From the NCBI GenBank assembly GCA_014529385.2, contig CM043959.1, positions 11,751,309-11,815,308 of the forward strand: a stretch of 64,000 nt of DNA, read 5' to 3'. The translations under genes and the position numbers were made by a program. This DNA comes from Adiantum capillus-veneris (Eukaryota; Streptophyta; Polypodiopsida; Polypodiales; Pteridaceae). Shown piece by piece: positions 44,753 through 57,965 of the stretch. The notes under the pieces are model-generated. The model was not told the DNA's origin, ran no database searches, and was given only the letters and a program-made list of their open reading frames with translations. Each line of letters begins with the position of its first letter. The first letter of the stretch is position 1.

Positions 44753-46147
44753 TTGGGGAAGAAAGAGGAACCATTCACCTTGCAGGATGGTTATCTTCTC
44801 CACGTCAATAGGCTATGTGTTACCCATTCCCTTCGTGAGAAGGTTATGTATGAATCCCATGCTCCTCCATATGCAGGGCATAGAGGTATTCAACCTACTC
44901 TCCGAGGAGTAGAGACGTATTTCTATTGGCCTACCCTGAAAGTGGACATACAAGAGTATGTTTCAAAATGTGTAGTATGCCAAAAGACCAAGTATGATAG
45001 AGGGAAGCAACCTGGATTACTCCAGCCATTGCCTATTCCAAATTCACCATGGGAGAGTATATCCATGGATTTCATCTTTGGATTACCCAAGTCTATCCAT
45101 GGGAATACAGGAATATGGACAATAGTCGACAGGTTTAGCAAGCAAGCACATTTTATTCCTGTCAAAAAGACTATTAAGGCACATCAAATGGCAACTCTCT
45201 TCATATCTCATATTTTCAAGCACCATGGATTACCCACATCCATCGTGTCAGATAGAGATCCTAGAATGACCAGTAATTTCTGGAAAGGTCTCTTTGAAAA
45301 TCTAGGAACAAGATTGAATTTCTCTTCGGCCTATCACCCACAAACGGATGGCCAAAGTGAGATAGCCAATCTTACGATACTCGATCTACTCAACACTTAT
45401 GTTACTGAAGTAGATCAACGCTCACAATGGGAAAAGTATTTACCTCTAGTGGAGTATGCCTACAATAATACTGTCCATACTTCTATCGGGAAAGCACCTT
45501 TCGAGATCATAGAGGGAAGACCTAAAAGTCCCTTGCTACTCAAAATACATGGGAAGATCTTCGCCGCCGATGAATATAGCCGTGACCTACAAGAATCTTT
45601 TCAAAAGATTAGGGAGGCTATAGCCATCTCTCAACAAAGGCAAAAAGTTGCTGCTGATAAGCACAGAAGAGCCTTAATGTTCAACGAAAATGATTGGGTC
45701 TTACTCAAGTTTCCTAAGGCTCGATTAAGCCAAACGACGGGCAAAAATCGTATGGGCCATCAAAAGTATTATGCTAAACTAGCAAAAAGATACTATGGTC
45801 CTTTCCAAATCTTGAAGCCTATCAATGAGACGGCTTATCAACTCAAGTTGCCCAACCATTGGCTTATACACAATGCCTTTCATGTAAGCCTACTTAAGCC
45901 CTACAAAGGTGAGCCACCAATTGAACCAATTATTGAAGACCCTCCCAAAATTGAAGACCAAGAAGAGGTGCTACAACCCGAAGCTGTCCTTCTGCATGAA
46001 GACAAGGTACTACGACATGGTAAGATAATCCGACGGTATCTTATTAAGTTCAAAAATTATCCTTTTGAAGATGCTAGATGGATGCAAGGAGTACAACTTA
46101 AGGATAGTATGAACCTTGTCAATGCTTACAATGCTACATTAGAGTAA
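44753..46147 (+). pseudogene. B3 integrase with chromodomain-like tail
   Basis: This part is itself uninterrupted. The HHCC region (HAPPYAGHRGI, CVVCQKTKYDRG) and DDE core (SMDFIFGLPKS, VSDRDPRMTSNFW, QTDGQSEIANLTI) precede the GPY/F module ([18 protein letters not shown]) and a tail with [20 protein letters not shown] and EDARWM, which fits a chromodomain core. It ends at 46147, 360 bp before the 3' LTR. It is out of frame with RNase H and so not expressed as part of a full polyprotein. Confidence 0.92.
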
Positions 46148-46492
46148 GCAAATGTACAAATTTCTTTTAAATGACTCATGTTTTTGTCTTATATGACTAG
46201 TCCTCTTTTTAATTGTGCACAAATTTAACTAGTATGCATGCTTAGAATCATGTTTGTGATGACGACGTCTCTCAAACACCAAGTACAATTTGTCACTCTA
46301 CTGTGGGAGAATGAAATGGACTAAAGAGCAGACAGGCTTGCGGCAGCTATGTCTCCCAAGCACCAAATGGATTAGTCATCCATCTTGGAAAGATGTCGTA
46401 GGCTAAAAAAGGGATCCTCTACTCGCTAAGTACGATTGACTAATGACTAAGGCTTTATCTCTTCTACCTCATAGTCGAGGACGACTATGATT

Positions 46493-46503
46493 TCAAGAGA
46501 GAG
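46493..46503 (+). promoter_or_regulatory. B3 polypurine tract
   Basis: AAGAGAGAGG lies four bases upstream of the 3' LTR start, the expected position for second-strand priming. Confidence 0.7.
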
Positions 46504-46507
46504 GTAA

Positions 46508-48122
46508 TGTCATAAAATCTAATATCTAACCAACCCAAATGATTTTCTCATATTAAATTGATCACTTAATGTGGGAGAATAAATGGGAACAAGTGTTAAG
46601 ATATAGATATGTGCTAATAGATCTATCTCAACATGGGGCCAATAGTAAAGGGGCCCAAATGGGAGATGGTCTATCAAGAGCAAGGCTAACCAATGGAGCA
46701 TAAGACCTTAGGTTTAGATTCATTGAAGACCTCCAATAATGTGTGTAAAAGTCCTTTGACCTTAGGTAAGCTAGGGCTGAAGCTTGAGGTGGGAACCCGG
46801 CCCAAGCTCAAGGTGCTTGTCGTGCTTGAGGTGCTTGTCCTGCTTGAGGTGCTTGATTAAGATGCTTGAGGTTCTTGACTGGCTCCATGCTTGAGGTGCT
46901 AGACTTGGTGCATGATTAAGGTGCTTGAGATGCCTTGAGAAGCTTGCCTGAGATGCTTGTGGGAACACCCCCTACTTCAAGTGCTTAGTCATGCTTGATG
47001 ACTAAGGGGCTTGCTCATCCAAAGTCAAAAAGATCCCTACAAGGAGGGGGGTGAGCCTACAAGGGGGGGGGATGAGAGAGAACACACACACACACACAAG
47101 GGAAGCCCCAGCTTGAAGAGGCAGCAAGGACACTTGTCAAGTTCCTCCCCATGTTGCCCTCATGGTGTGCCTGAAGCCTATTGGTTGGCCACCCAAGGGG
47201 TCCAATGAGAATTTAGGATATTTAATTAATTGATTTTGCATTTATCAAGTCCTCTCTCTCAAAGGGGAAAGGGGGACACTTGTCCCAAGGCTACCCATGT
47301 TGCTTGTAATGGCTCCTGCTTATGATTGGCTAGGCCTAGAGGGGTCCAATGAGCTTCAAGCATGAGCTACAAGGGGGGGTCGACCCAAGCAAGCTAGGGG
47401 GGTGCTTAGGGGGTATACTCACCCACACACACTCACAAACACTTTCATTGTGTACTATACAAAGTGCAAGAGCTCCCTCTCCTTCCCCAAGCAAGTAGAG
47501 GTTGAGAGCCTACACCAACACTCTTGGCTATGGAGTGCAAATCCATCCAAGAGCCATGCTTCAATGCTTGAGCTTGCCATCTATTTATTCTTCATTACCA
47601 TGCTATTATGTATGCTAGCACAAGAGTTATGATAAGTGAGGAACTAGATCTTTCTCGTATGAAATGTTTCTTCTTCCTCTTCCCTACCCTCATTCCCTGC
47701 TAGCTCTCTCCACCTTCGAAGGTGTTTGAGGTCTTGGGACTGAGGCTTGGTATAGTTAAAGCTTTCTTCAAGTTTAGGTTATGCTATGATGGTGATGCAT
47801 GAAGCTTTCCATCTTCATTGCTTCACCTAGGTCACAAGGAACACAAAGAATGTATTGTAACAAGTCTCTCTTTATGGGAGAAATCATAATACAAATGCCT
47901 ATTGGAGGGGGGACCGGCTCCACATAAATCCGGTCCTCAACTGTTGTCATGTTCTCTAAATTCTCTCTCTTGTAAAAGTATTGTCCATGCCAAGCTAACT
48001 AATTGCTATAATTATGTTGCTATCTTCAATTATGTCTACCCGCTATGTTCACAAAATCATTTCTTGAAAGTACTCTCATTAAATTCGGCTACTCTCAAAT
48101 TGAATAGGCAAATTCCATTACA
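46508..48122 (+). repeat. B3 3' LTR
   Basis: 1615 bp with the same termini as the 5' LTR, followed by the ATAGC duplication. Confidence 0.95.
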
Positions 48123-49020
48123 ATAGCCGTCCTAGTACACTGGTGAATTTTTTTCAAATTTGGACATGTTTTTCCTAAGTTTTCTTGATTTCTTAGTTTA
48201 TGGACATATTTTTTCGGCTTTGACCATATTTGACTTTTGGACCCCTTTTTTATCAATTCTCTTTTGTTGGTTTTTGATATTTCCTTGACTTCTTTTAATT
48301 TGCATTTGAGGATCACCTTGCTATCCATTTGTCTATTAATTTTCAATGCTCTCTGATTGCATGTGAAGTTAGAGATCTAGCTGAGCAAATTAGGGAACTT
48401 TGAAAGCACTCTTAGCAAGATTTTTTAAATTTTGAAATTTGACTGTTTCTCTTTGGCACTTTGGTTTCCAACACATCTGCTTTGAACTTCAAAACCAACC
48501 TTTATGCATTGTCCTAACATCACTTCCCTGTATTTCTCTTGTATGGGACCATTGGTTTGTAATTTTGGAGTCTGTCAAAATTTTGCTGAGGAACATGGAT
48601 TGTGATCCACGTTTTGGGATCAAACGCTACTAGACTTAGTGGGTTTGCTCTCGACACATATCCTAAGCCATTTGACATAGAATTTTTGGCTTATGATCGT
48701 TTTATCATAGGCTAGACCTGAAATGACCATTTGGAGACTAAATCTGCTAAAAATCTTGATTCTTGGTGATTTAACACCCCATTTTGTGCCCACTTGCATG
48801 GCATGCTCCTCTTTGCTACCTACGTCTAACTATAGGCTGAGATTTTTGTTGAATCTGTCATTGGGGTATATGGATCGTGATCCATGTTGGAGCATGGTTT
48901 GCACATCCATGTAGCACAGTGTTTTTTTCGGTGTATTGGGAGTGTAGTGCCCAGTTTTCTCTAAGTTTAGGGTTTTGGGAACATGGATCGCGATCCATGT
49001 TCCTGAGCCTTTTGTAGCTG
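48123..49020. repeat. Palindrome array 1, right part
   Basis: Cores lie at 48593-48612 (ACATGGATTGTGATCCACGT), 48868-48887 (ATATGGATCGTGATCCATGT) and 48981-49000 (ACATGGATCGCGATCCATGT). Steps are 275 and 113 bp. Sequence between cores is strongly diverged. A badly decayed core may lie near 48306-48330. No gene is seen. Confidence 0.8.
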
Positions 49021-49294
49021 TGATTAGCTAGGTTGATTCTGCCATATATCAGGAGTCTTCTTGTGAAAAGTTTTGTAGTTTTGACATGTGTAGCTGCCCC
49101 AATTGGTTCTAACAGTTTGCAAATTTTTCATTTTTGATTTGATCTTTTCTGTTGATTTGATGTTTTTAGTACAGAGTAGCACATGCACAATTGTTCTTGC
49201 AAGGTTAATGATCATACCTGACAAATTTGGTGCAGCAAGAGATATTGTGGTGGTTGTAGTAGGCAGAAGTGCGGCAAAGAAATTTAGGTTTTTC

Positions 49295-50458
<1,164 letters not shown>

Positions 50459-50725
50459 TGAAGGAGAGGATCCGAGAGCACAACAGAAGAGGAAGATGAA
50501 TACGCACACACACTCACACACACACACCACCATAGCCACACACCCAGGTTGGAGGGGGAGAGCTAACACACTTTGTGTGCCCCCTTTCTTTCTTCTCTAT
50601 CTTATGCACTTAGGCACGATACACACTCTACTTTGTGTTATTGGCTCACAAAAGTGTATAGCTATACGCTTAGGTTAGTAGGAGTTAGTTATGGGTGGTC
50701 GGCCACATGGCCATTAAACCTAACA
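50459..50725 (-). repeat. copia3 3' LTR
   Basis: On the minus strand it runs from TGTTAGGTTTAATGG to TCCTTCA, 267 bp. CAAGTGGGAGAA directly upstream is the polypurine tract. Confidence 0.75.
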
Positions 50726-50829
50726 TTCTCCCACTTGATGACCAATGTGGGAGACCATAAGAATGAAAGAGAACCACGCTTCACCCAATGCCCATCAACT
50801 CATGACACTTTTGAATTGATGGCTCGAGA

Positions 50830-53040
50830 GACTTTCAATGAGTGCATCCGTTGTGTTCTCTAACGTAGGAATATTCACTAAATCAAGGCTCTTGTTTGCC
50901 AGGCATTTACTGAAGTGATAATGCACATCAATGTTTTTTGTTCTAGAATGGAACACTGGATTGTTAGCCAAGGCAATGGGACTCTGACAGTCACAATGAA
51001 GAACTGGTGTACACTACTTGAATCCAAGATCTTTCACTAGGTGAGCAAGCCAAATAGCTTCTTTGCATGCCTCACTCAATGCAACATACTTTGCCTCTAG
51101 TAGAAATGGATGTACAGTCTTGAAGAACGGATCTCCAAGAAATAGCATAACTAGAAAATGTGTAAATCCAACCTGTTTTTGATTTACAACTATCAACATA
51201 GCTTGCATAATAACAACAAATCCCTGAATGGATGACTCTCCACAACCATAGCATAACTGTCTATTTGCAGTGCCACTCAAGTATCTGAGAATCGACTTGA
51301 CAACATCCCAATGCTTTTTACCAGGGTTAAACATAAATCTTCCGACAACTCCCACTGCATGTGCAATGTTAGGTCTTGTGGCCACCATGGCTATACATGA
51401 GACTACCACAGGCTAAAGCATAATGAACCTTAGGCATCGCAGTTTTTTCTCAATAGATTTGGGACAATCGTTCTTGCTAACTTTCAAATATGAAGGTAAT
51501 GGAGTACTCAAAGCCTTCCCCTTCTGCATGTTGAAACGATCAAGAGCCTTGTGCACATACTCTTTTTGAGAAAGGGTAAACAACCTCTTCTTACAGTCAC
51601 AAGTAATGCGCATACCAAAAATGTGATTGGCTTCACCCAAATATTTCATGTCAAATTGACTTTTGAGCCTGGTTTTCAAGTCATCAATGTCCTTCTTGGA
51701 ATGACCAGCAATAAGCATGTCATCTACATAAAGAATAAGCATAATAAGTTGTCCATTCGGTTGTTGTTTCACGTAAAGACATGGATCCTCATTATTGCAC
51801 TTATAGTCTAGGGAATGCATAAATGCATCAAACTTTTGTGACCATTGTCTACATGATTTCTTCAAGCCATAGAGACTTTTCAGAATCTTACAGACCAAAT
51901 GGTTCCTTGCCCTTTAGCACAAACCCTTCAGGTTGCTACATATAAATCTCTTCCTTGATATCACCATGTAAGAAAGTTGTAATGACATAAATTTGATCAA
52001 GCTCCATATCTTTAGTGTGGTCATCTTAACCATTGGAGAAAAGATTTCCTGGAAATCAACATCGTATTCTTGCTTGAAACCTTTGGTCACTAAATAAGCT
52101 TTGTAATTGTCAATCTTCTTCTTGTAAACCCATTTACAAGGCAATGATTTCCTACCTTTTGGCAACGGAACAAGCTCCCATGTTTTGCTCTTTGCAATAC
52201 TAGACAGCTCCCTCTTCATAGCATGTTCCCACTAAACCTTATCATTGGCTAGCATAGCCTCTTTGTAACAAGAAGACTCACCACTATCTGTCAACAAAAC
52301 AAAATCCACGCCTGGAACAAAATATTCTGGCAGATGTGAGACTCTTTGAGATCTCTGCCGAGACTGATCAAAACTCATACTAGCCAGTGTAGTAAGTGTC
52401 TTGGGAGTTGTCTGGACAGGAAGTGATACATCAAAAAATGTCACTTTTTGGAATTCAACCTCTTTCACTAGCTGTCTATGCATCTTAGTCCCATTAAAGA
52501 CAACATCACTGCTATGGATCACTCATCAATTTTTTGGATCCCATAAACGATAACCAAATTGACCATCTACACCATAGCCAATGAAGATGCATTTCATGGA
52601 CTTAGGATCTAGCTTAGCACGCAACTCCTTGGGTACATGTGCATAAGCTTCACAGCCAAATGTGTGAAGTTTTTCATAAGACATTTTATGTCTTGACCAT
52701 AACTCCAAAGGTACACAAAACTGCTATGAAGCATGTGGTAATATATTGATCAAGTACACGGCTGTGTATAATGCTTTAGCCCAAAACACTTGCAGTAGAT
52801 TAGCATGTGATAGCATAGACATAATCCTCTCTTGGATGGTCCTATTCATTTGTTCCACAACACCATTTTGTGCAGGGGTATAAAGAGCTGTAAGCTCATG
52901 CTTAATTTCCCTACTTGAACAAAAGTCTACAAACTCTTTGGAGACATATTCTCCACCATTGTTTGAGCACAAAGATTTTAACTTATGTTCAGACTGAGTT
53001 TCAACACTAGATAAGAACTTCTAGAAGCAAGAAAAGGTCT
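50830..53040 (-). pseudogene. copia3 pol: integrase, RT, RNase H fragments
   Basis: Integrase: CSNNGGEYVSKEFVDFC, with Ser for the catalytic-motif Thr and Asn for Asp in the usual TDNGGE; NGVVEQMNRTIQE; FGCEAYAHVPKELRAKLDPK. RT: KSLPCKWVYKKK, FKQEYDVDFQEIFSPMVKMT and YVDDMLIAGHS. RNase H: VVSCIAMVATRPNIAHAVGV and EACKEAIWLAHLVKDLG. Stops and shifts near 51410, 51900, 52225 and 52525 divide it. The first RNase H aspartates fall in a frame-shifted stretch. Confidence 0.85.
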
Positions 53041-53089
53041 TTGGCCTATGTCTTCTGAATCCCATGGTGGTGTGTCCTATTATGTTACA

Positions 53090-53587
53090 TTCATTTGACG
53101 ATGCAACACGGAATGTTTGGGTCTATGGCAGTGTTAAAGAGGACATCATAAACATAAAAGACATCATTATTTTCATCATAAAAGACATCATTATTTTTAG
53201 TCAACATATTAATGTCTTGCGCATCACTATCATCCTGAACTATGTTCAGTTATTCAAACTTAACCGACCTCTTTGGTTTCTCCTCTTTATCATCACGATC
53301 TTTGCCTTTACCTTTGCCCTTCTCTTTGTCACGCTTCTAAGTATAAAGATCCTTCTTTATGTGACCAAACTTATCACAATAATTGAAAATTGCAACGACC
53401 AAGAGACTTTGATCTACCCTTTGATGCATCTCTATTCCCTCTTTCTTGGACTCATGTTGCGAAGAATGGCCCTTATGTTTCTTAACATCCCTTTTCACAT
53501 AATGAGCTTTGCCATAATGCAAGGTACTCATGGTATTTTGACTCATCTCCTCTGACAAAAGTGCACTAGTAACATCATCGTAAAATC
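53090..53587 (-). pseudogene. copia3 gag C-terminus
   Basis: The minus strand reads FYDDVTSALLSEEMSQNTMS, as in copia gag near the nucleocapsid, and a decayed zinc knuckle (NYCDKFGHIKKDLY) in which the first and last Cys are lost. Between here and 53040 the protease and the start of integrase are deleted; a short remnant near 53085-53110 resembles the GAG-pre-integrase. Confidence 0.65.
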
Positions 53588-56312
53588 TTGGCAAAAAACA
53601 AAAGCTACATGAATGCAGGGCCAATGCTAACAAGAATAGCATACCAAGCTTTGGGAATGATTGAAGATCTGCCAACTACCAGTTCTCAAACGGCCCTGAT
53701 TCAGAAAGCAAATTTTGTTGCTCATTCAGTAAGGACGACTCCTGGCGTGACATCACCGCGCTCAACCAAGGCATCCAACAAAAGCTCGAGTGATGAAGAA
53801 AAGACGGAGACTGACGAGGAAGGAAACTCTCAAGGGTCGAAAGACAAAGGGCCATCGGAGTTTGATGAAAGCAAGGAGGAAGACTCCACAAAGCCACTCG
53901 AGACAAAAAGGAGGGAAAGAAGTGCAGTACCGCAGTCTGACCTTCAAAAAGCATATGCAGAAGCCCAACAAAGAGTCGAGGAAAGAAGGACCAAGTTACG
54001 GGCTGACAGACAGGCAAGAGCTGCTGCAACACAACAAACACAAAAACAAAGATTCGAGAAGGAAAGACAAGAAAGAATAGAAAATGCAGCTCTCATATGG
54101 GCTAAAAAGCAAAGGTTAGAAGCAGAACAAAAGGCTAAAGTGGACATTTCTTTGCAGTCCACTGAAGGAACGAAGGAAAAAGAGGAATCTGATGATACAA
54201 ACCAAGCAGAGCAGCTAAAGAAGACTCAAAGAGAGAGGAATGTGGAAGCGTGATGGGCGGCAGATCTGACCCGCCAAAGAATCATCAAGATTTTGAAGAA
54301 AAGAAAATCCGAAGCATCAGCTTCACAAAAACGACGAGAAGATGCTTCCAAAAAGAGGCATGTACAAGAAGAAGCAAGCTCGCCTCCTCCCTCACCTAAA
54401 TCATCGCCTCCTCCCTCGCCTAAATCATCACCTCCTCCCTTGCTGAAATCTCCTCCTCCTCCTCCTTCTCCATCAAACAAAAAACCGCCACCTCCTCCTC
54501 CTTCAACCTCGCAAAAGGAGTTTATACCTCCTACGAAAGCAATCGGATATCACGAAGCGTGCCAGGCTGCTTGCTGGTTTTGATTACAGGAAAACTTTAA
54601 AGGAATTAGAAAGACAGTTCGAGTGCCAGCACGTGGTGCTGAGAGAAAAGGAAAAGCAGGTACAGGAGGCCCAACAAAAGCAAGCATCTGGGCAAGAGGA
54701 GTTAGAGAGCCTGAGGGCGCAACTGGAACTCACAATGGAGGAAAGAGACATTGAGCGACAGCAGGCTCAGTCTCTGATCAGAGATTTGGCGGACGTCAGG
54801 ACAGATTTGACCGTCGCCAAAGAAAAAGAATGCCAAGAATTGAAGGCAAGAGTACAGAAAGCAATGGATCAGCTTGCTTACGAGAGCGCAAGATTTTAGA
54901 GAGTTAACAGTTCGTACAACACTGTCAAAAGCACTCTGACAACCTTGATGGAAAACCACGAACCTGCTAGAGCATTGGTCTCCACATCGGACAATGCCAC
55001 AGCAGTGAACACCATAGCGGCACTGAAATCGGAGCTAGAGCAAGAAAAGCTTCAAAGAAAGTTGCTCTTATCAGGAATGATGGCCCAGACGGCGGCAAAT
55101 GAGCGTAAGATAAAAGAACTGGAGCAGTAACTAGCACAAGCAAGCGCCGAATTAGAGACTCAGAAGCAGATCGGTGACACACTGCTGAAGGAAAAGGAAG
55201 ATCTGATTTTTCAACAACAAATCAGAGTAAACAAAGCCCAGAGTCAACCGTAATTGCTGCCCAGACAACAAGTGCCTAATTTGCCTGAAACATCACACCA
55301 AGGGGAACAAGAGCACGAATTTGCAGAGCCAGATCTGGATATTAGAGATGAGCTCACTGATAGATAGCATTAAGGACATGCCAGAGGGACCAGCAAAGGA
55401 TTACGTGCTCTATGAAAAGAAGATAAGGAGTCAGCGGCCTTGGCCTACTTACAGCCAGAAGAGCAGGTGGAAGGGTTTGGCCATGAGTACCTACCATTTC
55501 CTCTGTTGTGCCATGAAGCAATTTTGTGGAAGGAAAAGATGCGGCCAGCCCTGCCACGAAACAAAGATGGGGGTTACGAAGGCATTGCACTCACAGCGGA
55601 AGAAGCCCAGATGCTTGTCGACGACCACCCAAAGTGGAGGCAGAAGTGGTTGGACAAATGGCCACAGGATCTAACTAACTACCACAACGCTCCTCAGCAT
55701 ATACAAATACATCCTACTTTCTACCGAGTCCCTAGAAGACGCACGTGGAGGGATTTTGCCACATGGAAAGGCTCAAGGTAGCAAAAGTTGAACCACCTAG
55801 TCTTGACAGCGCACCAGCCTCCTACAGTAGCCTACGTGGTCAACACATTGAATTCGAGAGTCACCTTGCTCCGGGATGTCCCCGACGTGGCTTGCCAAAT
55901 GCTAGTAAAGATAGCCCAGATGATCATCACCTGCATCCAGGTGTTTAAAGACATTGAAGGCGACGATCATCCGTGGAATCTGTTCTTGGAAGGGCACAAA
56001 GGGATCTGCTGGAATCTCCAAGATTCATTGCCACGACACATTTTGATGGCAATGTACTCCAGGGTAATGAACCTGCCTTCACACTACTTGTAGACATTCG
56101 AAGAGTCCTTCGTCACAGGGTTCTTCGAAATCGACTCAAGGATCTTCCATCCTATGGCGAAGGACATGAAGGCACAATACGTAGCATACCAACACACGTT
56201 AAGTGAAAATCCTTTCAGACAGCATCAAGAAGCCCTGGAAGCTGTCCTTCGAACAAGAAGCTTTTCAGCAACAGTTGCTTCATGGGGGCCACATCAACGG
56301 CCAAAGCACTGA
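53588..56312 (+). pseudogene. Element F 3' ORF: charged, proline-rich, coiled-coil protein of unknown function
   Basis: About 900 codons spread over three frames. In order: Ser/Lys/Glu-rich region (SSSDEEKTETDEEGNSQGSK); a Gln/Arg/Glu helical region (AEAQQRVEERRTKLRADRQA); repeats of SSPPPSPK near 54390-54450; a heptad-rich coiled coil at about 54600-55240 (LERQFECQHVVLREKEKQVQ, SLRAQLELTMEERD, LKSELEQEKLQRKLLLSGMM); and a globular C-terminus (HEYLPFPLLCHEAILWKEKM, DDHPKWRQKWLDKWPQDL, TFEESFVTGFF). Stops at 54251, 54897, 55128, 55251, 55779 and 56091 and shifts near 54560 and 55370 kill it. No transmembrane segment, zinc knuckle or enzyme motif is seen. Position suggests an env-like or accessory frame. 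Confidence 0.6.
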
Positions 56313-56330
56313 ACATGCATGAGGGCATGC

Positions 56331-56350
56331 AAGGATAAGGAAGCGGGGAG
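56331..56350 (+). promoter_or_regulatory. Element F polypurine tract
   Basis: AAGGATAAGGAAGCGGGGAG, all purines but one, ends exactly where TGTTTGACGG begins. Confidence 0.65.
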
Positions 56351-56754
56351 TGTTTGACGGACGAAGGGACAAGCGGCCGTTTCCAGAGAAGGGTCACATT
56401 TTTATGAGAAACCTTTGTAAAATTCTTTTGTAAGAGAGCATCTCTAAGCCGAGAACTTGTCCAAGGATTTATGATTATTCTTCTGGGAGAAATTGTATAT
56501 TAGAGAGCCAGTTAGAAGTTTAGGAGCTTTTGGCCGGACAAGCCATTTGTAAAGACCAAAACTATAAAGGTCATTTTTTGTAAGTTGGAACATGATCTTT
56601 TTGATGGGAAACTGAGAAGATAGCGTACATTTGAGAGCTCCTTCTTGCTCCAACTTGTAATCTTCGCCATTGTGGCTATGGTAATCCAAATTCAGATTCG
56701 TTTATTGCATTGTGTTCCTCTTACTTTGCTCTTCCATTCAAGTGTAACCATTCA
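56351..56754 (+). repeat. Element F LTR (single, right border uncertain)
   Basis: It starts TG after the purine tract. No second copy lies in the window, so length and end (CCATTCA near 56754) are estimates. Confidence 0.45.
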
Positions 56755-57239
56755 AGATTCGGTGTAGGTTTTTAACTACGAGTTTGAGACCTTAAATCGT
56801 TGTTTTGAGTGTCTATATGCATATTTTATGTTGTTTTGACCCTAGGAGAGGCTTTAGGGACCCTAAAACGACCCATTAGGATCACATGTTCGCTGTTTTG
56901 GCTGACTTTGGGATGAACGATCGCGATCTTTGTACCTCTCTAGAATGTTGTGACAGTGATAGGATATGATCCTCATTGTCCCCTGTAGCTTACCTTCAAG
57001 TTTCGTACGATTTCGAATAGATTTGCATGGTAAATGGGCGTGACAACTGTAGAGCTGTGTAGAAGGAAATACTCAGATTACTTGGCGATAGTGCGTTTGA
57101 TTTGCTTGTAGAGTTAGTAGATGCATCTCATCGAGTTCACATCATTAGGAGTGACACCCTAGTGAGTTTCTATGCCTCATCTTGGTCGCTTCCCTTTTAT
57201 TGATAAATATGTTGATGCTTGAGAGCTATGCTATGGATG
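56755..57239. other. Unassigned, with one decayed palindrome core
   Basis: GAACGATCGCGATCTTTGT at about 56915-56933 keeps the GATCGCGATC centre of the palindrome family but not the arms. Nothing else is recognised. Confidence 0.4.
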
Positions 57240-57660
57240 TCCATCGTGGCGACCCGCAAACAAAGTATGTATCTTCATTATAGTCCACATCTACAAGGTC
57301 TTTGAACTTGCTTGGCTTGTTTTCCAACTTAACACAGTAGCGGTCCATTCCATCATTATAGATTTTGGCTTTAAGCTTGTTCTCAAATCAAAATTTTAGA
57401 TACAATAGCTTGATGTCAGATGCGGGTCGAGCAGGACCTGCCCCCGTGGAAGTTCCTCCCTTAAAGTTCACCCTATTTAATCCCTCAACCATTATGGTGT
57501 ATGATCTTTCTAATGAAGTATCAAAGAAACTTTCCTCTAAAATGGCTTCTAGCGGATGCAGTGGATTTTGATTCACACTACCTTCAGTTGAGTGGTTGCT
57601 CACTTGGTCTCTTACACTGGGATTCCTATGCTGGTACAATCTTCCTAATTGTAGATACAT
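57240..57660 (-). pseudogene. Unrecognised reading frame downstream of array 2
   Basis: The minus strand is open from 57660 (MYLQLGRLYQHRNPSVRDQV, then LEAILEESFFDTSLERSY). After a shift or stop near 57385 it continues with KIYNDGMDRYCVKLENKPSK and DTYFVCGSPRWTS. Amino-acid use looks protein-like, but I know no matching family. It could be the first frame of the element whose primer site lies at 59592-59618. Confidence 0.35.
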
Positions 57661-57965
57661 AAAGAATAGATCTTATAAAACCCAAACCTTGTTACCTCAT
57701 TGGCTAACATGTATTCTCCAATTTGTCTGCCGTACTCTCTAGCACTTGTAACCTATTAAAAAATGCTTGATGGCTATGAGTTTACAGCCCCTCTTGTTAG
57801 TCCAAGCTTACAATCGACAAAATTTTATGTGACACTTTCAATAACTTCATAATTTTGCTCATAACATCCACAACTCAAGTCCAATTCAATTTTGAAAAGA
57901 CCACGAGGGTCCTGGAGACTATCTCTATCTGTTGTGAAATTTTGATCTCATTATGTCTCAGAGAA

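Larger units (their letters stand above)
39238..48122 (+). mobile_element. B3: complete chromovirus with target-site duplication
   Basis: Two LTRs (39238-40948 and 46508-48122), a tRNA-Met-type primer site, gag, protease, RT, RNase H, integrase, a chromodomain-like tail and a polypurine tract make an 8885-bp element. ATAGC at 39233-39237 and again at 48123-48127 is a perfect 5-bp duplication, so the borders are firm. The coding region has two stops and two frame changes against the expected reading, so this copy is structurally complete but not coding-competent. Confidence 0.96.
50459..53587 (-). mobile_element. copia3: degraded Ty1/copia element, 5'-truncated
   Basis: Minus-strand order is gag C-terminus, a deleted protease region, integrase, RT, RNase H, purine tract and 3' LTR. 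The coding part is broken into at least six frames. The 5' side ends near 53587 against element F. Confidence 0.88.
53588..56754 (+). mobile_element. F: 3' end of an unidentified LTR retroelement
   Basis: A long broken reading frame ends at 56312, a purine-rich tract follows (56331-56350), and an LTR-like sequence starts TGTTTGACGG at 56351. This order is the 3' end of an LTR element. Pol is missing, the left side being cut at copia3. The LTR end near 56754 is a guess from the TG...CA rule. Confidence 0.6.

Noticed and set aside
53064-53555. 163-codon plus-strand frame rich in Ile, Leu and Phe, resembling a membrane protein
   Set aside because: It is antisense to the copia3 gag and protease remnant; the hydrophobic composition comes from reading that AT-rich coding sequence backwards.
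53676-54480. Minus-strand frames opposite element F
   Set aside because: They are antisense to the charged and proline-rich coding region, whose plus-strand frame shows ordered domains and ends at a polypurine tract.
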